DNA of 35,930 bases from assembly GCA_018971065.1 (NCBI GenBank), contig JAGWVC010000035.1, positions 1 to 35,930 on the forward strand. Direction: 5' to 3'. Each line of letters starts with the position of its first letter. The first letter of the stretch is position 1. Position numbers and translations under genes: made by a program. Below are positions 15,137 through 24,579 of this stretch, piece by piece. Source of the stretch: Sphingomonadales bacterium. Lineage in GTDB: Bacteria; Pseudomonadota; Alphaproteobacteria; Sphingomonadales; Sphingomonadaceae. The notes under the pieces are model-generated. The model was not told the origin of the DNA and ran no database searches. It was given only the letters and a program-made list of their open reading frames with translations.

Positions 15137-16110
15137 AGCGCGCGCGCCGTGACGAAGCCCTCGTCCGCGCCGTGGGCCAGCGGGTTGGCCAGCGGCAGGC
15201 GGAACGCGTCGGCGGAAACCTCGAACACGTCGCCGGGCCGGGTTTCGATGCCATCGGCGCACGACAGCGTCGCGGTGCCGAAGAAATGGACGTGCAGGTC
15301 CCCCGGGCGGCGGAACAGCGCGTTCTTGAAGTGGTGGTGTTCCAGATTGGCGATGCTGTGCGACATGTTGGCCTCGCCCGAAAGGAACGGCTTTTCCCAC
15401 AGCACCGCGCCGTCGCGGCGGATGCGGCTGACCCCGCGCACGTCGGCAGGCAGATCGCCCAGCCGCAGTTCGGGGCCGAGCGCGGCCTGCCGCAGCTTGG
15501 AGTGGGCCAGCCACAGGTAGTTGACCCGCTCGGTCACGTGATCGGAAAACTCGTTGCCCAGCACGAAGCCGAGCCGCACCGGCTGGCCGGCGGCGTCGAT
15601 CAGGTAGACGCCGGCAATCTCCGGTTCCTCGCCACCGTCGCCCGCGAAACCCGGCTTGGTCAGCGGTGCGCCGGGGGCGACGAAGATCGAGCCGTCGCCC
15701 TTGTAGAACCATTCGGGCTGGACGCCGGGGGTGTCGGGCGCGGGCTTGCCGGCTTCCAGCCCCATCAGGAACATGCGCATCGAATCGGTGGCCTGCCCGG
15801 CGGCGGCGGCCTTGTGCATCCTGTCGCGCCCTTCGGCGGAACCGAGGTGAGTCAGGCCGGTGCCGCTGACCAGCAGGTGCGCCGGGTCGGCATGGTCGAT
15901 CGGCGGCAGCAGGGTGACGGTGGCAAGGTCCAGTGCATCGCCCATGCGTTCGGCGGCCAGCGCGGCTAGGGTAGCGCCGATGGCAAGCGCCTCATGCGCA
16001 AGATCGCGCACGCTGGTCGTGCCGTTCACTACGCGCGCGGCGCCGGCTTCATCCAGCGCGGCGACACCGTGCCGGCCCGCCCGCGCGAACTGGATCAGGC
16101 TGCGGATCAT
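15133..16110 (-). CDS. AraD1/GguC family 2-keto-3-deoxypentonate dehydratase (FAH fold)
   Basis: 325 aa from ATG 16110, overlapping the preceding stop by 4 nt. Blocks LLPPIDHADPAHLLVSGTGLTHLGS, DRMHKAAA and QPEWFYKGDGSIFVAPG mark the AraD1/GguC group of the fumarylacetoacetate-hydrolase superfamily. Acidic metal ligands lie in GGEEPEIAGVYLID and GFVLGNEFSDH. The expected reaction is dehydration of L-2-keto-3-deoxyarabonate to alpha-ketoglutarate semialdehyde, which the next upstream gene product would oxidise. The Azospirillum enzyme for this step belongs to a different (DHDPS-like) family, so this is the FAH-type replacement. The activity is inferred from family and position, not proven by any residue. 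Confidence 0.78.
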   Translation of the reverse strand: MIRSLIQFARAGRHGVAALDEAGAARVVNGTTSVRDLAHEALAIGATLAALAAERMGDALDLATVTLLPPIDHADPAHLLVSGTGLTHLGSAEGRDRMHKAAAAGQATDSMRMFLMGLEAGKPAPDTPGVQPEWFYKGDGSIFVAPGAPLTKPGFAGDGGEEPEIAGVYLIDAAGQPVRLGFVLGNEFSDHVTERVNYLWLAHSKLRQAALGPELRLGDLPADVRGVSRIRRDGAVLWEKPFLSGEANMSHSIANLEHHHFKNALFRRPGDLHVHFFGTATLSCADGIETRPGDVFEVSADAFRLPLANPLAHGADEGFVTARAL

Positions 16111-17702
16111 GCCCGGCCCTCATGCTGGCCGTCGATGCGGCGGGGAACGGCCCACGGGTTGGCGGCCTGCAACGGCGGCGGCAGCAAGCCATCGGGGATG
16201 TCCTGATAGCACAAAGGCCGCAGGAACCGCGCCATCGCCAGCGTGCCCACCGATGTGGTGCGGCCGTCGCTGGTGGCCGGATATGGCCCGCCGTGGACCA
16301 TCGCCGGGGTAACCTCCACCCCGGTGGGCCAGCCGTTGGCCAGCACGCGCCCGGCCGTTTCGGCCAGGTGCGGCAGCAGCGTGGCGGCAAGCGCGGCGTC
16401 ATCGGGCGCGCAATGCAGCGTGGCGGTAAGCTGCCCTTCAAGGCCGGCGATCACGCCCGGCAGCGCCGCAGCACTGGCGCAGCGCACGATCACGGCGGCG
16501 GCGCCGAACACTTCGGTGGCCAGCGCGGATTCGCCGGCGAAGGCGGCATCGGTGGTCTGGAACAGCGCGCCGGTGCAGCGGTTGGGCTGGGTGCTGTCCT
16601 GTCCGGCGCCGACGCGCGTGGCGCTATCGTTGGCGTCGAGCGCGGCAACACCGTGTCGATAAGCCGCGTGTATAGCGGGGGTAAGCATCACCGGCGGCGC
16701 GATCGCGGCCAGCGCGGCGGCGGCAGCGGCGATGAAGCGGTCGAGGTCGGGGCCGTCGATCGCCAGCACGAGGCCGGGGTTGGTGCAGAACTGCCCCGCG
16801 CCCAGCGTCAGCGAGCCGACGAACGCCGCGCCCAGCGCTTCGGCATCGGCGGCCAGCGCACCCGGCAGCAGCAGCACCGGGTTGACGCTGCTCATTTCGG
16901 CAAAGACCGGGATCGGCGTGGGCCGCGCGGCGGCCACGGCGGCCAATGCCAGCCCCCCGGTGCGCGAGCCGGTGAAGCCCACCGCCTTGATACGCGGATC
17001 GGCCACCAGCGCGGTGCCGAGCGCGTTGCCGCGACCGGGCAGGAACGAAAACACGCCTTCAGGCAAACCACAGGCGGCCACCGCGTCGCGCACCGCGCGC
17101 GCGACCAGTTCCCCGGTGCCGGGGTGCGCCGGGTGGCCCTTGACCACGACCGGGCAACCGGCGGCAAACGCCGAGGCAGTGTCGCCGCCGGCCACCGAGA
17201 ATGCCAGCGGGAAGTTCGATGCCCCGAACACCGCCACCGGCCCCAGCGGCTGGTTCATCCGGCGCAGGTCGGCACGCGGCGGGGCGCGATCGGGCAGCGC
17301 CGGGTCGATCACCACGTCCAGCCAGTCACCGGCGCGCACTTCGCGGGCAAACATCCGCAACTGGTTGGCGGTGCGCATCCGCTCACCCTCCAGCCGCACG
17401 CGGGGCAGGCCCGATTCGGCCATCGCGGTGGTCACCAGATCGTCGCCGATCGCCAGGATGGCATCGGCCACCGCCTCCAGGAATGCGGCGCGCGCCTGTG
17501 GATCGGTGGCGGCGAAGACCGGCGCGGCGGCGGCGGCCAGGGCGCAGGCTTCGGCCACATCGGCGGCATCGGCCTCGCTGATCGCCGGGCCGAACGGCTC
17601 GCCGCTGGCCGGATCGATCGCCCGGAAGCCGGGTTCGCGCCGGCGTTCGGTCGATCCGATCAGGATGGAGCCATTTACAATCACCTGGGTATCCTTGTTC
17701 AT
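16107..17702 (-). CDS. Alpha-ketoglutarate semialdehyde dehydrogenase
   Basis: 531 aa aldehyde dehydrogenase from ATG 17702. The NAD(P)-binding signature is FTGSRTGG, the general base Glu269 sits in FAEMSSVNP, and the nucleophile Cys306 in GQFCTNPG. The substitution of the common E-L-G-G by E-M-S-S-V-N-P and the segment PLGPVAVFGASNFPLAFSVAGGD are typical of the KGSADH type III / 2,5-dioxovalerate dehydrogenase group. It oxidises the semialdehyde to 2-oxoglutarate, feeding the TCA cycle. It overlaps both neighbours by ATGA, between the GH2 gene and the AraD1 gene, the expected preceding enzyme. Confidence 0.85.
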   Translation of the reverse strand: MNKDTQVIVNGSILIGSTERRREPGFRAIDPASGEPFGPAISEADAADVAEACALAAAAAPVFAATDPQARAAFLEAVADAILAIGDDLVTTAMAESGLPRVRLEGERMRTANQLRMFAREVRAGDWLDVVIDPALPDRAPPRADLRRMNQPLGPVAVFGASNFPLAFSVAGGDTASAFAAGCPVVVKGHPAHPGTGELVARAVRDAVAACGLPEGVFSFLPGRGNALGTALVADPRIKAVGFTGSRTGGLALAAVAAARPTPIPVFAEMSSVNPVLLLPGALAADAEALGAAFVGSLTLGAGQFCTNPGLVLAIDGPDLDRFIAAAAAALAAIAPPVMLTPAIHAAYRHGVAALDANDSATRVGAGQDSTQPNRCTGALFQTTDAAFAGESALATEVFGAAAVIVRCASAAALPGVIAGLEGQLTATLHCAPDDAALAATLLPHLAETAGRVLANGWPTGVEVTPAMVHGGPYPATSDGRTTSVGTLAMARFLRPLCYQDIPDGLLPPPLQAANPWAVPRRIDGQHEGRA

Positions 17703-20203
17703 GCGAAATGTACGGTGGTTGAAGCGGCGGGCAGGCCATCGGCACTGGCGGTGACGCGCACGATGCCGGCGCTGCCCCGCCCGCGCAGGATCGCCAGCGC
17801 GCGGCCCCGGAAGCTTTGCGCGCGGGGCGACTGGAACGAGCCGACCGCCTTCGGATTGGCGCTGCCGAACCCGGCCAGCTCGGCCGGACCGCTGATGGCA
17901 AGCCGCAATGCGCGCTGGTCCTCGGGCAGCACGCGCCCGGCGGCATCCACCACCTCGATTCCCAGATAGGCCAGCCCCTGCCTGCCCTTCGCCGCCTGCA
18001 CGCGCTCCGCCCGCAGCCGCAGCCGCGCCGCCGGACCGGCGGTTTCCAGCCGCTTGCGCGCGATCACGCGGCCGCCGCTGTAGGCCACGGCTTCCAGCAC
18101 GCCGGGCGCATAAGCCACCGTGATCTCGGCGCGCAGTTTCGCGGCGGCGGGCAGCGCGGCTTCACCCACTTTCACGCCGTTGAGCAGTAGCTCTACCCGA
18201 TCGCCGGGGGTGTACAGGCGCACCGCCATCGGCTTGCCCTCGTTGCCCGCCCAGCTCCACGACGGCAGCTCGTCGGCCCAGCCCCAGTTCGAGATCGCCT
18301 CGCGCATTCCGGGCGCGATCGGGCGCTGCACCATCATTTCCAGCGGGCTGACCCCCCAGACCACATCGCGGTACAGCGACGGCGGCTTCTGCCCGCCGAT
18401 CAGGTCGATGTCGCCGCACCAGGCGTTGTTCCACGGCCAGGCGCCCATCACGAACGGTGCCTTGTTGGTGGCGGCAACCTGCGTGGTCTGGCCGATGCCG
18501 GCCTCGCCCAGATAGTCCATCGCCGTCCACACGAATTCGCCCAGCATGTACGGCGCGCGCGCGGCGAGCTCGCGATAGTCCCAGGCATCGCGCGGGAACG
18601 TCTCGGTGCCGAACACGACGCGATCGGGGTGCGCGGCGTAGTCCTTCTCGATGTCGTCGAGCCGGTAGTTGTAGCCGACCACGTCCAGGAACACGGCGGC
18701 GGCGTTGTCCACCTGGCCCGCCTTGCCCGGGCGCGCGGTCTGCGCGCCGGCCTTGACCAGCGGGCCAAGCAGGCCGTTCAGCGCGGCGGTGACCGGGCGG
18801 GTGGGATCGAGCCGGCGCACGGCGTTGGCCAGCTTCCATTCCCATTCGATCCCGGCGGGCGACGAGCGTTCGGGGATTTCGTTGCCGATGCTCCACATGA
18901 TCACGCAGGGGTTGTTGCGTGCCGATTGCACCATCGCGGTCAGCGGCACTTCCCAGTCGGTGGGGAAATGCAGGTGGTAATCGTCGGGGTTCTTGCCGAC
19001 GTGCCACATGTCGAACGCTTCATCGACCATCAACATGCCCAGCCGGTCGCAGGCGCTGCGCAGGCTGCGCGACGCCGGGTTGTGCGAACTGCGGATGGCG
19101 TTGTAGCCGCGCGCCTTCAGCAGCGCGATGCGGCGTTCGTCGGCGTCGGGGTAGGCGCAGGCGCCCAGCAGGCCGTTGTCGTGGTGGATGCAGCCGCCGC
19201 GCAAGACGACGCGGCTGCCGTTGATCTGAAGCCCGCGCGTGGCGTCCATCGTGACGATGCGGATGCCGAAATCCTGGGTGATGCGGTCCACGACGGTGTC
19301 GCCGCGCCGCAATTCGGTTTCCAGCGCGTGCAGGTTGGGTGCGTCGGGCGACCACAGCCGGGGGCCGCGCACGCGCAACGTCTGCTTTGCCTCGCCCACG
19401 GCAGGCCCGCGCGCTTCGGCGACCACCGTGCCGGCGGCATCGCGCAGGCGGGTGACGAGGATCAGCGCCGGGTCGGCACTGTCGATGCGGGTGGTGACGT
19501 CGATCTCGGCCAGGCCGTTCTCGAACCGGCGGGTCCACGCGCCCACACCCCAGCGGGCAAGGCGCGCGCCGGCGGGCAGCACGTCCAGCGTGACCTGCCG
19601 GGTCAGCCCCGCGCCCGAATACCAGCGGCTGTGCTTGCCCAGGTTGCGCACCCGCAACGCCAGCACATTGTCGCCAGCGCGGTTCAGCGCGGGCGTCAGG
19701 TCCAGCGCGAACGGGGCGTAGGTGTGGTGATGCGTGCCCAGATGCGTGCCGTTCAGCCAGGCATCGCATTCGCCCTGAACCCCGTCGAACAGCACTTCGA
19801 CGCGGGCGTCGGCGGGGCCGACGCGGAAGCGCTTGCGATACCAGCCCTCGCCGCCGACCGCGAAGCCGGTGGCGGTGCCGCCGATGGCGTGCTTGTCGAA
19901 CGGCCCAAGCTGGTCGGGGGCGGTGGCGCCGGGCAGGTCCTCGATCGACCAGTCGTGCGGCAGATCAACGCCGCGCCAGCCGCTGTCGTCCAGCACGGCG
20001 GCTTCAAGGCCGGTGCCTTCGCCGCGATGGAAGCGCCAGTCGTTGTCGAACGGCTGGGCGCGGCCGCCGGGCTGGACCACGGTGGCAGCGGTTGCGGCAG
20101 CGGGAATGCCGGCCAGCGATGCCACGGCGGCGCCGGCGCCCAGCGCCAGCACTTCGCGCCGGTCGGCGGTGAAATTGGCTGCGGTGTAGGGGGTGTTGCT
20201 CAC
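17699..20203 (-). CDS. GH2 beta-galactosidase-type glycoside hydrolase, Tat-exported
   Basis: 834 aa from GTG 20203, which overlaps the stop of the small upstream gene in a GTGA. The N-terminus NFTADRREVLALGAGAAVASL is a twin-arginine signal (Arg15-Arg16), suggesting periplasmic export in folded form. A sugar-binding jelly-roll follows (PFDNDWRFHRGEG, DLPHDWSIED, GWYRKRF), then an Ig-like domain and a TIM barrel. The acid/base Glu442 lies in WSIGNEIPE and the likely nucleophile Glu534 in FGTETFP. The C-terminal domains resemble the GalB-type DUF4982 and invasin-like modules. Operon context (galactose and arabinose oxidation) favours beta-galactosidase, though GH2 also contains glucuronidases and mannosidases. 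It probably releases galactose or arabinose-like ends from imported arabinogalactan or xyloglucan pieces. Confidence 0.85.
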   Translation of the reverse strand: MSNTPYTAANFTADRREVLALGAGAAVASLAGIPAAATAATVVQPGGRAQPFDNDWRFHRGEGTGLEAAVLDDSGWRGVDLPHDWSIEDLPGATAPDQLGPFDKHAIGGTATGFAVGGEGWYRKRFRVGPADARVEVLFDGVQGECDAWLNGTHLGTHHHTYAPFALDLTPALNRAGDNVLALRVRNLGKHSRWYSGAGLTRQVTLDVLPAGARLARWGVGAWTRRFENGLAEIDVTTRIDSADPALILVTRLRDAAGTVVAEARGPAVGEAKQTLRVRGPRLWSPDAPNLHALETELRRGDTVVDRITQDFGIRIVTMDATRGLQINGSRVVLRGGCIHHDNGLLGACAYPDADERRIALLKARGYNAIRSSHNPASRSLRSACDRLGMLMVDEAFDMWHVGKNPDDYHLHFPTDWEVPLTAMVQSARNNPCVIMWSIGNEIPERSSPAGIEWEWKLANAVRRLDPTRPVTAALNGLLGPLVKAGAQTARPGKAGQVDNAAAVFLDVVGYNYRLDDIEKDYAAHPDRVVFGTETFPRDAWDYRELAARAPYMLGEFVWTAMDYLGEAGIGQTTQVAATNKAPFVMGAWPWNNAWCGDIDLIGGQKPPSLYRDVVWGVSPLEMMVQRPIAPGMREAISNWGWADELPSWSWAGNEGKPMAVRLYTPGDRVELLLNGVKVGEAALPAAAKLRAEITVAYAPGVLEAVAYSGGRVIARKRLETAGPAARLRLRAERVQAAKGRQGLAYLGIEVVDAAGRVLPEDQRALRLAISGPAELAGFGSANPKAVGSFQSPRAQSFRGRALAILRGRGSAGIVRVTASADGLPAASTTVHFA

Positions 20204-20499
20204 TGCCCGGTTCCCGTCATGAGGTTCGCGGCCTTGAGCTTCGCGTCGATGCGGTCGAGCTGCTCGGGCGTCGCCGCGCCGAACTGAACCATCGAGCCGG
20301 GCGACATGTTGCCGAGGTGCGGCTTGATCATCGACGTGCCGATCATCATCCTGAACGCCGGGGCCTCCGCGAACAGGATCGCCGACGCCTGCGGGTTGGC
20401 AAGAAACTGCGCGAACGAGCAATCGCGCGTGGTCATCGGCTCGGGCACTTGCGCCGGCGCTTCGTAAGCGGCGGCGGGCGGGTAAAGCGGGGCGTCCAT
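20200..20499 (-). CDS. Small protein (99 aa) coupled to the GH2 gene; possible new family
   Basis: ATG 20499 has GGAG about 8 nt upstream. The stop overlaps the GH2 GTG start (GTGA), so it is a real, translationally coupled gene. The first 25 residues are Pro/Ala-rich and not a signal peptide. The rest reads D-x-S-F-x-x-FLANPQASAIL (26-42), then MMIGTSMIKP, GNMSPGSM and LDRIDAKL (81-88). The same spacing of conserved positions occurs in the 107-aa secreted protein at 28371-28694: L-x-N-P, A-(I/V)-L, an Ile/Met-rich middle, (N/S)M(S/T), then L-x-x-I-x-A-x-L. I do not recognise an established function. It could be a helper, anchor or partner of glycoside hydrolases. There is no transmembrane segment or cysteine pair; one Cys is present at 27. 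Confidence 0.7.
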   Translation of the reverse strand: MDAPLYPPAAAYEAPAQVPEPMTTRDCSFAQFLANPQASAILFAEAPAFRMMIGTSMIKPHLGNMSPGSMVQFGAATPEQLDRIDAKLKAANLMTGTGQ

Positions 20500-20514
20500 C
20501 GGGGGTCTCCGAAA

Positions 20515-22344
20515 TCAGTGGTTGTCGCGCGGCAGGCCGCGGGTCTGGGCAATGCGCTGGAAGCTTTCCGCGCCCTCAAGGATGGCGCCGCTTTCCATCT
20601 GGCCAACCAGCGAACGCTGGATCTGCTGCCACGGCGTCTGCGCGGCGGGATAGGCATAGCCCCCCGCCGCCTCCAGCGCGGCGCGGCGCCGCGCCAACTC
20701 GGCATCATCGATCAGCACGTCGGCGGTGCCCTTGCGCAGATCGATCCGCACGCGATCCCCCGTGCGCAGCAGCGCCAGCCCGCCACCCGCCGCCGCCTCG
20801 GGGCTGGCGTTCAGGATCGACGGGCTGCCGCTGGTGCCCGACTGGCGGCCATCGCCCAGACACGGCAGGTTGCGCACGCCCTCGCGCAGCAGGTAGGCCG
20901 GTGCGCGCATGTTCACCACTTCGGCCGCGCCCGGATAGCCGATCGGCCCGGCGCCGCGCATCACCAGCAGCGTGTTGACGTCGATGGCCAGCGCTGGATC
21001 GTCGATGCGGGCGTGGTAGTCCTCCGGCCCGTCGAACACCACCACCGGGCCTTCGAAGGCATCGGGATCGGCTGGGTTCGACAGGTAGCGCGCACGGAAT
21101 TCGGCGCTGATCACGCTGGTCTTCATGATCGCGCTGTCGAACAGGTTGCCCGAGAACACGACGAAGCCGGCATCCTTGACCAGCGGCTGCGCGAACGGCC
21201 GGATCACGCGTTCGTCCATGATCGCGGCATCGCGGCAGTTGTCACCGATCGTGCGGCCATTGGCGGTGATCGCGCCTTCGTCGATCAAGCCGGCTTCGAT
21301 CAACTGGCCGACCACGGCAGGCACGCCGCCGGCATGGTAATAGTCCTCGCCCAGATATTCCCCGGCGGGCATCAGGTTCACCAGCAGCGGCACCTTGTGG
21401 CCATGTTCCTGCCAGTCGCGGATCGGCAGTTCCACGCCGATGTGGCGGGCAATCGCGGCAAGGTGGATCGGCGCGTTGGTGGAGCCGCCGATCGCGCTGT
21501 TGACGACGATGGCGTTGCGGAACGCGGCCGGCGTCAGGATGTCGGACGGCTTAAGGTCTTCGCGCACCATGCCGACGATGCGCTTGCCGGTGTGGTAGGC
21601 GCATTCCTGCCGGTCGCGATAGGGTGCGGGGATCGCGGCCGAACCGGGCAGGCTCATCCCCAGCGCTTCGGCCAGGCTGTTCATCGTCGTCGCCGTGCCC
21701 ATCGTGTTGCAATAGCCGGTGGACGGTGCCGAGCTGGACACCAGCTTGATGAAGCCGTCGTGGTCGATCTCGCCGCGGCTGAGCATCTCGCGCGCTTTCC
21801 AGACGATGGTGCCGCTGCCGGTGCGCTCACCCCCCTGATTGTTCGAGGCGTGCCAGCCGTTGAGCATCGGCCCGACCGACAGCGCGATGGCGGGGATATT
21901 CACCGTCGCCGCCGCCATCAGGCAGGCGGGCGTGGTCTTGTCGCAGCCGATGGTCAGCACCACGCCGTCGAGCGGATAGCCGTGCAGCACCTCGACAAGG
22001 CTGAGGTAGGCCAGGTTGCGGTCCAGCCCCGCCGTCGGCCGCTTGCCGGTCTCCTGGATCGGGTGGACCGGAAACTCCAGCGGAATGCCCCCGGCCTCGC
22101 GAATGCCGTCGCGCACGCGTTCGGCCAGCACCAGATGGTGGCGGTTGCAGGGGGACAGGTCGCTGCCGGTCTGGGCGATGCCGATGATCGGCCGACCCGA
22201 GCGCAGTTCCTCCATGCTCAGCCCGAAGTTCAGGTAACGCTCCAGATAGAGCGCGGTCATGTCGATGTTGTCCGGGTTGTCGAACCAGGCGGCGGAGCGG
22301 AGACGTTGAATGGGGGGCGGGGCGGGGGGCGGTGTTGACGACAT
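20515..22344 (-). CDS. IlvD/Edd-family sugar-acid dehydratase (L-arabonate / D-galactonate / D-xylonate type)
   Basis: 609 aa from ATG 22344; the open frame continues upstream, but the Pro-rich [11 protein letters not shown] start fits the family better than a run through the divergent promoter. Fe-S ligand cysteines appear in [18 protein letters not shown] and [14 protein letters not shown]. The opening [19 protein letters not shown] is strongly shared with sphingomonad/Caulobacter pentonate dehydratases such as XylD. It removes water from C2-C3 of an aldonate to give the 2-keto-3-deoxy acid. Related L-arabonate dehydratases also accept D-galactonate and D-fuconate, which suits the two-branch pathway here. 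It is the first gene of the minus operon and divergent from the MFS porter. The exact substrate cannot be read from sequence. Confidence 0.85.
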   Translation of the reverse strand: MSSTPPPAPPPIQRLRSAAWFDNPDNIDMTALYLERYLNFGLSMEELRSGRPIIGIAQTGSDLSPCNRHHLVLAERVRDGIREAGGIPLEFPVHPIQETGKRPTAGLDRNLAYLSLVEVLHGYPLDGVVLTIGCDKTTPACLMAAATVNIPAIALSVGPMLNGWHASNNQGGERTGSGTIVWKAREMLSRGEIDHDGFIKLVSSSAPSTGYCNTMGTATTMNSLAEALGMSLPGSAAIPAPYRDRQECAYHTGKRIVGMVREDLKPSDILTPAAFRNAIVVNSAIGGSTNAPIHLAAIARHIGVELPIRDWQEHGHKVPLLVNLMPAGEYLGEDYYHAGGVPAVVGQLIEAGLIDEGAITANGRTIGDNCRDAAIMDERVIRPFAQPLVKDAGFVVFSGNLFDSAIMKTSVISAEFRARYLSNPADPDAFEGPVVVFDGPEDYHARIDDPALAIDVNTLLVMRGAGPIGYPGAAEVVNMRAPAYLLREGVRNLPCLGDGRQSGTSGSPSILNASPEAAAGGGLALLRTGDRVRIDLRKGTADVLIDDAELARRRAALEAAGGYAYPAAQTPWQQIQRSLVGQMESGAILEGAESFQRIAQTRGLPRDNH

Positions 22345-22400
22345 GCGGACTGCGATATACTCACACAAATAGAAGATCAACCGGTGAGAAGGATTGGCCC
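22345..22400. promoter_or_regulatory. 56-nt divergent control region of the galactose/arabinose operons
   Basis: It lies between the dehydratase ATG (22344, minus) and the MFS GTG (22401, plus) and must hold, or overlap, both promoters. It is AT-richer than its surroundings, with TATACTCACACAAATAG. TTGACG (22335-22340) and TATACT (22356-22361) are only 15 nt apart on the plus strand. TTGATC and TATATC are likewise 15 nt apart on the minus strand. No clear GntR palindrome is seen. Confidence 0.45.
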
Positions 22401-23705
22401 GTGGCAGGACCGGCAGGAATGACAGGAAACACCAGCGCAACCGGGGCCGGATCGCCCGCCTACGGGCGTTCGCTGGCGCTGCTGGCCAGCCTGTTCTTCA
22501 TGTGGGGGTTCATCACCGTCATCAACAACACGCTGCTGCCGCACCTGCGCAGCGTGTTCGAGCTGAACTACACCCAGACCACGGTGATCGAATCGGTGTG
22601 GTTCATCGCTTATGCGGTGGCGTCGATGCCGTCGGCGTTCCTGATCGAGCGGGTTGGCTACAAGCAGGCGATCATCATCGGCCTGCTGGTCATGGCGGTG
22701 GGCGCGCTGGGCATGGTGCCGGCGGCGCGCATTCCGTCGTATGGCGTGACGCTGGTGGCGTTGTTCGTGGTGGCCAGCGGCATCGCGCTGCTTCAGGTGG
22801 CCGCCAACCCTTACGTGGCGGTGATCGGCCCGGCCGAAACCTCGGAAAGCCGGCTGACGCTGGTGCAGGCGTTCAATTCGATGGGCACGTTCTTCGCGCC
22901 CTATTTCGGCGGCTACCTGATCCTCAGTCGCACGGTTTCCGGCACCTCGATGGAAGGCGCCGCCGTGTCGCTGGCGCAGCGCATCAGTGATGCCCGCGCG
23001 ACGCAGTTGCCCTACCTGCTGGTGGCGGCGGTGCTGGTGATCCTGGCGCTGGTGATCGGCCGGGCCAAGCTGCCCGTGCTGGGCGGGAACACCCGGCGCG
23101 CCAATGCCGACGAGCGCCGCCACCTGTCGCTGTGGGCGCACCGCAACCTGGTGTTCGGGGTGCCGGCGATCTTCATCTACCTGATCGCCGAGATCGGCGT
23201 GGCCAACCTGTTCATCAACTTCGTCTCGCAGCCCGGCATCGGCAACATGACTCACGCCACGGCAGCCAATTACCTGATCCTGCTGTGGGGCGGGATGATG
23301 GTGGGCCGGTTCGTCGGCGCCTTCCTGATGCGGCGGTTCCCGGCGGACAGGGTGCTGGCGGCGCACGCGGCGGCGGCGGCGCTGGTGATGGTGGCGGCGG
23401 CAACGCTGCACGGGCCGGTGGCGATGTGGGCGCTGATCCTGGTCGGCCTGTGCCACTCGATCATGTTCCCGACGATCTTCGCGCTGGGCATCAAGGGGCT
23501 GGGGCCGCTGACCGAGGAAGGGTCGGGCCTGCTGATCACCGCCATCGCCGGCGGCGCGCTGGTGGTGGTGCAGGGCTGGCTGGCCGACCGCTGGGGCCTG
23601 CAGAACAGCTTCTTCCTGACCGCCGCCTGCGAAATTTACGTCTTGTGGTATGCGCTGCGCGGCAGCCGCCCCACCAACGCCCTGCCGCCGGAACAGGCAT
23701 CGTGA
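22401..23705 (+). CDS. MFS sugar porter, FHS (glucose/galactose/fucose:H+) family
   Basis: 434 aa from GTG 22401, chosen for the AAGGA 7 nt upstream; an ATG at 22419 is the alternative. It shows about 12 hydrophobic segments. The first, [26 protein letters not shown], is shown here as the family's FF-x-W-G-F-x-x-x-x-N-x-x-L signature. [13 protein letters not shown] (Q-x-A-x-N-P-Y) and [17 protein letters not shown] (N-S-x-G-T-x-x-A-P) are the diagnostic blocks of the GluP/FucP group. It imports a hexose or pentose across the inner membrane with protons. It heads the plus-strand operon, with lactonase, DgoK and DgoA following with 16-nt, overlapping and overlapping junctions, so its substrate is most likely D-galactose and/or L-arabinose. 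Confidence 0.88.
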   Translation: MAGPAGMTGNTSATGAGSPAYGRSLALLASLFFMWGFITVINNTLLPHLRSVFELNYTQTTVIESVWFIAYAVASMPSAFLIERVGYKQAIIIGLLVMAVGALGMVPAARIPSYGVTLVALFVVASGIALLQVAANPYVAVIGPAETSESRLTLVQAFNSMGTFFAPYFGGYLILSRTVSGTSMEGAAVSLAQRISDARATQLPYLLVAAVLVILALVIGRAKLPVLGGNTRRANADERRHLSLWAHRNLVFGVPAIFIYLIAEIGVANLFINFVSQPGIGNMTHATAANYLILLWGGMMVGRFVGAFLMRRFPADRVLAAHAAAAALVMVAAATLHGPVAMWALILVGLCHSIMFPTIFALGIKGLGPLTEEGSGLLITAIAGGALVVVQGWLADRWGLQNSFFLTAACEIYVLWYALRGSRPTNALPPEQAS

Positions 23706-23721
23706 GGCGGGGAACCGAGGC

Positions 23722-24579
23722 GTGATCCCCGAACTGGTGTGGCCGGTGGGCGCGCTGCTGGGCGAAGGCCCGGCGTGGTTCCCGGACGAGGGCGCGTTGC
23801 GCTTCGTCGATATCAAGGGCGGGCGGATTCATCGCTTCGTTCCGGAGACCGGCGCCTGCGAAACGCTGCAAACCGGCGGGCAACCCAGCTTCATCGTCCC
23901 GGAGCATGGCGGCGGTCTGCTGGCGGGCAACGGCAGTGCCATCCATCGTGTCGGTGCAAACGGCTTCGGCGATGTGGTCGCGCGGATCGACCAGCCCGCG
24001 CACAACCGCACCAATGATGCCACCGTGGACCGCGAAGGCCGGCTGTGGCTGGGGACGATGGACGACGGCGAGACACGGCCGACCGGGGCGCTGCATTGCC
24101 TTGACCGGGGCACGCTACATCACCTGGGGCATGAAGCGGTCGTCACTAACGGCCCGGCGATCACCGCCGACGGGAAGACCCTGTATTTCGTCGATTCGGG
24201 CGCGCGGACGATCTGGCGGCTGACGCTGGGCGAGGGGCTGCAGGTGCGGACGCGCACGGTGTTCGTGCAACTGGGCGAGGGCGACGGGCACCCCGATGGC
24301 GTGGTGCTCGACAGCGAGGATTGCCTGTGGGTGGCGCTGTGGGACGGCTGGGGCGTGCGCCGCTATGCCCCCGACGGCACACTGCTGGCGCAGGTGGATT
24401 TCCCCTGCGCGCGCGTCACCAAGCTGGCGTTCGGTGGGCCGGACTTGCGCACCGCTTACGTCACCACCGCGCGGGTCGGGTTGGACGAGGCGGCACGGAC
24501 GGCACAGCCGCTGGCGGGCGGCCTGTTCACGTTTGCCGCGCCGGTGGCCGGGCGGGCGCTGCCGGCGGTGCGGCTGTGA
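23722..24579 (+). CDS. SMP-30/gluconolactonase-family sugar lactonase
   Basis: 285 aa from GTG 23722, with GGGGAACCGAGG just before it. The six-bladed propeller family motifs are clear: LLGEGPAWFPDEGALRFVDI with the metal-binding Glu, then RTNDATVDREGRLWLGTMD with the conserved Asn-Asp, then DGHPDGVVLDSEDCLWVALWDGWGVRRY with the catalytic Asp of the D-G-x-x-x-D type. It hydrolyses the galactono- or arabino-lactone made by the 1-dehydrogenase at 14207-15136 to the open aldonate, using a divalent metal. It has no signal, so it is cytosolic. It is coupled to DgoK by a GTGA overlap. Assignment to an arabino/galactonolactone rests on operon context. Confidence 0.87.
   Translation: MIPELVWPVGALLGEGPAWFPDEGALRFVDIKGGRIHRFVPETGACETLQTGGQPSFIVPEHGGGLLAGNGSAIHRVGANGFGDVVARIDQPAHNRTNDATVDREGRLWLGTMDDGETRPTGALHCLDRGTLHHLGHEAVVTNGPAITADGKTLYFVDSGARTIWRLTLGEGLQVRTRTVFVQLGEGDGHPDGVVLDSEDCLWVALWDGWGVRRYAPDGTLLAQVDFPCARVTKLAFGGPDLRTAYVTTARVGLDEAARTAQPLAGGLFTFAAPVAGRALPAVRL

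Noticed and set aside
20317..22338. A 673-codon open frame on the plus strand opposite the dehydratase
   Set aside because: The minus-strand IlvD/Edd gene has all Fe-S cysteine motifs; the antisense frame has none and is compositionally odd.
22335..22361. TTGACG and TATACT as a plus-strand promoter for the MFS operon
   Set aside because: The spacer is 15 nt, shorter than usual, and the -35 falls in the dehydratase coding start. It is kept only as a note in the control-region entry.
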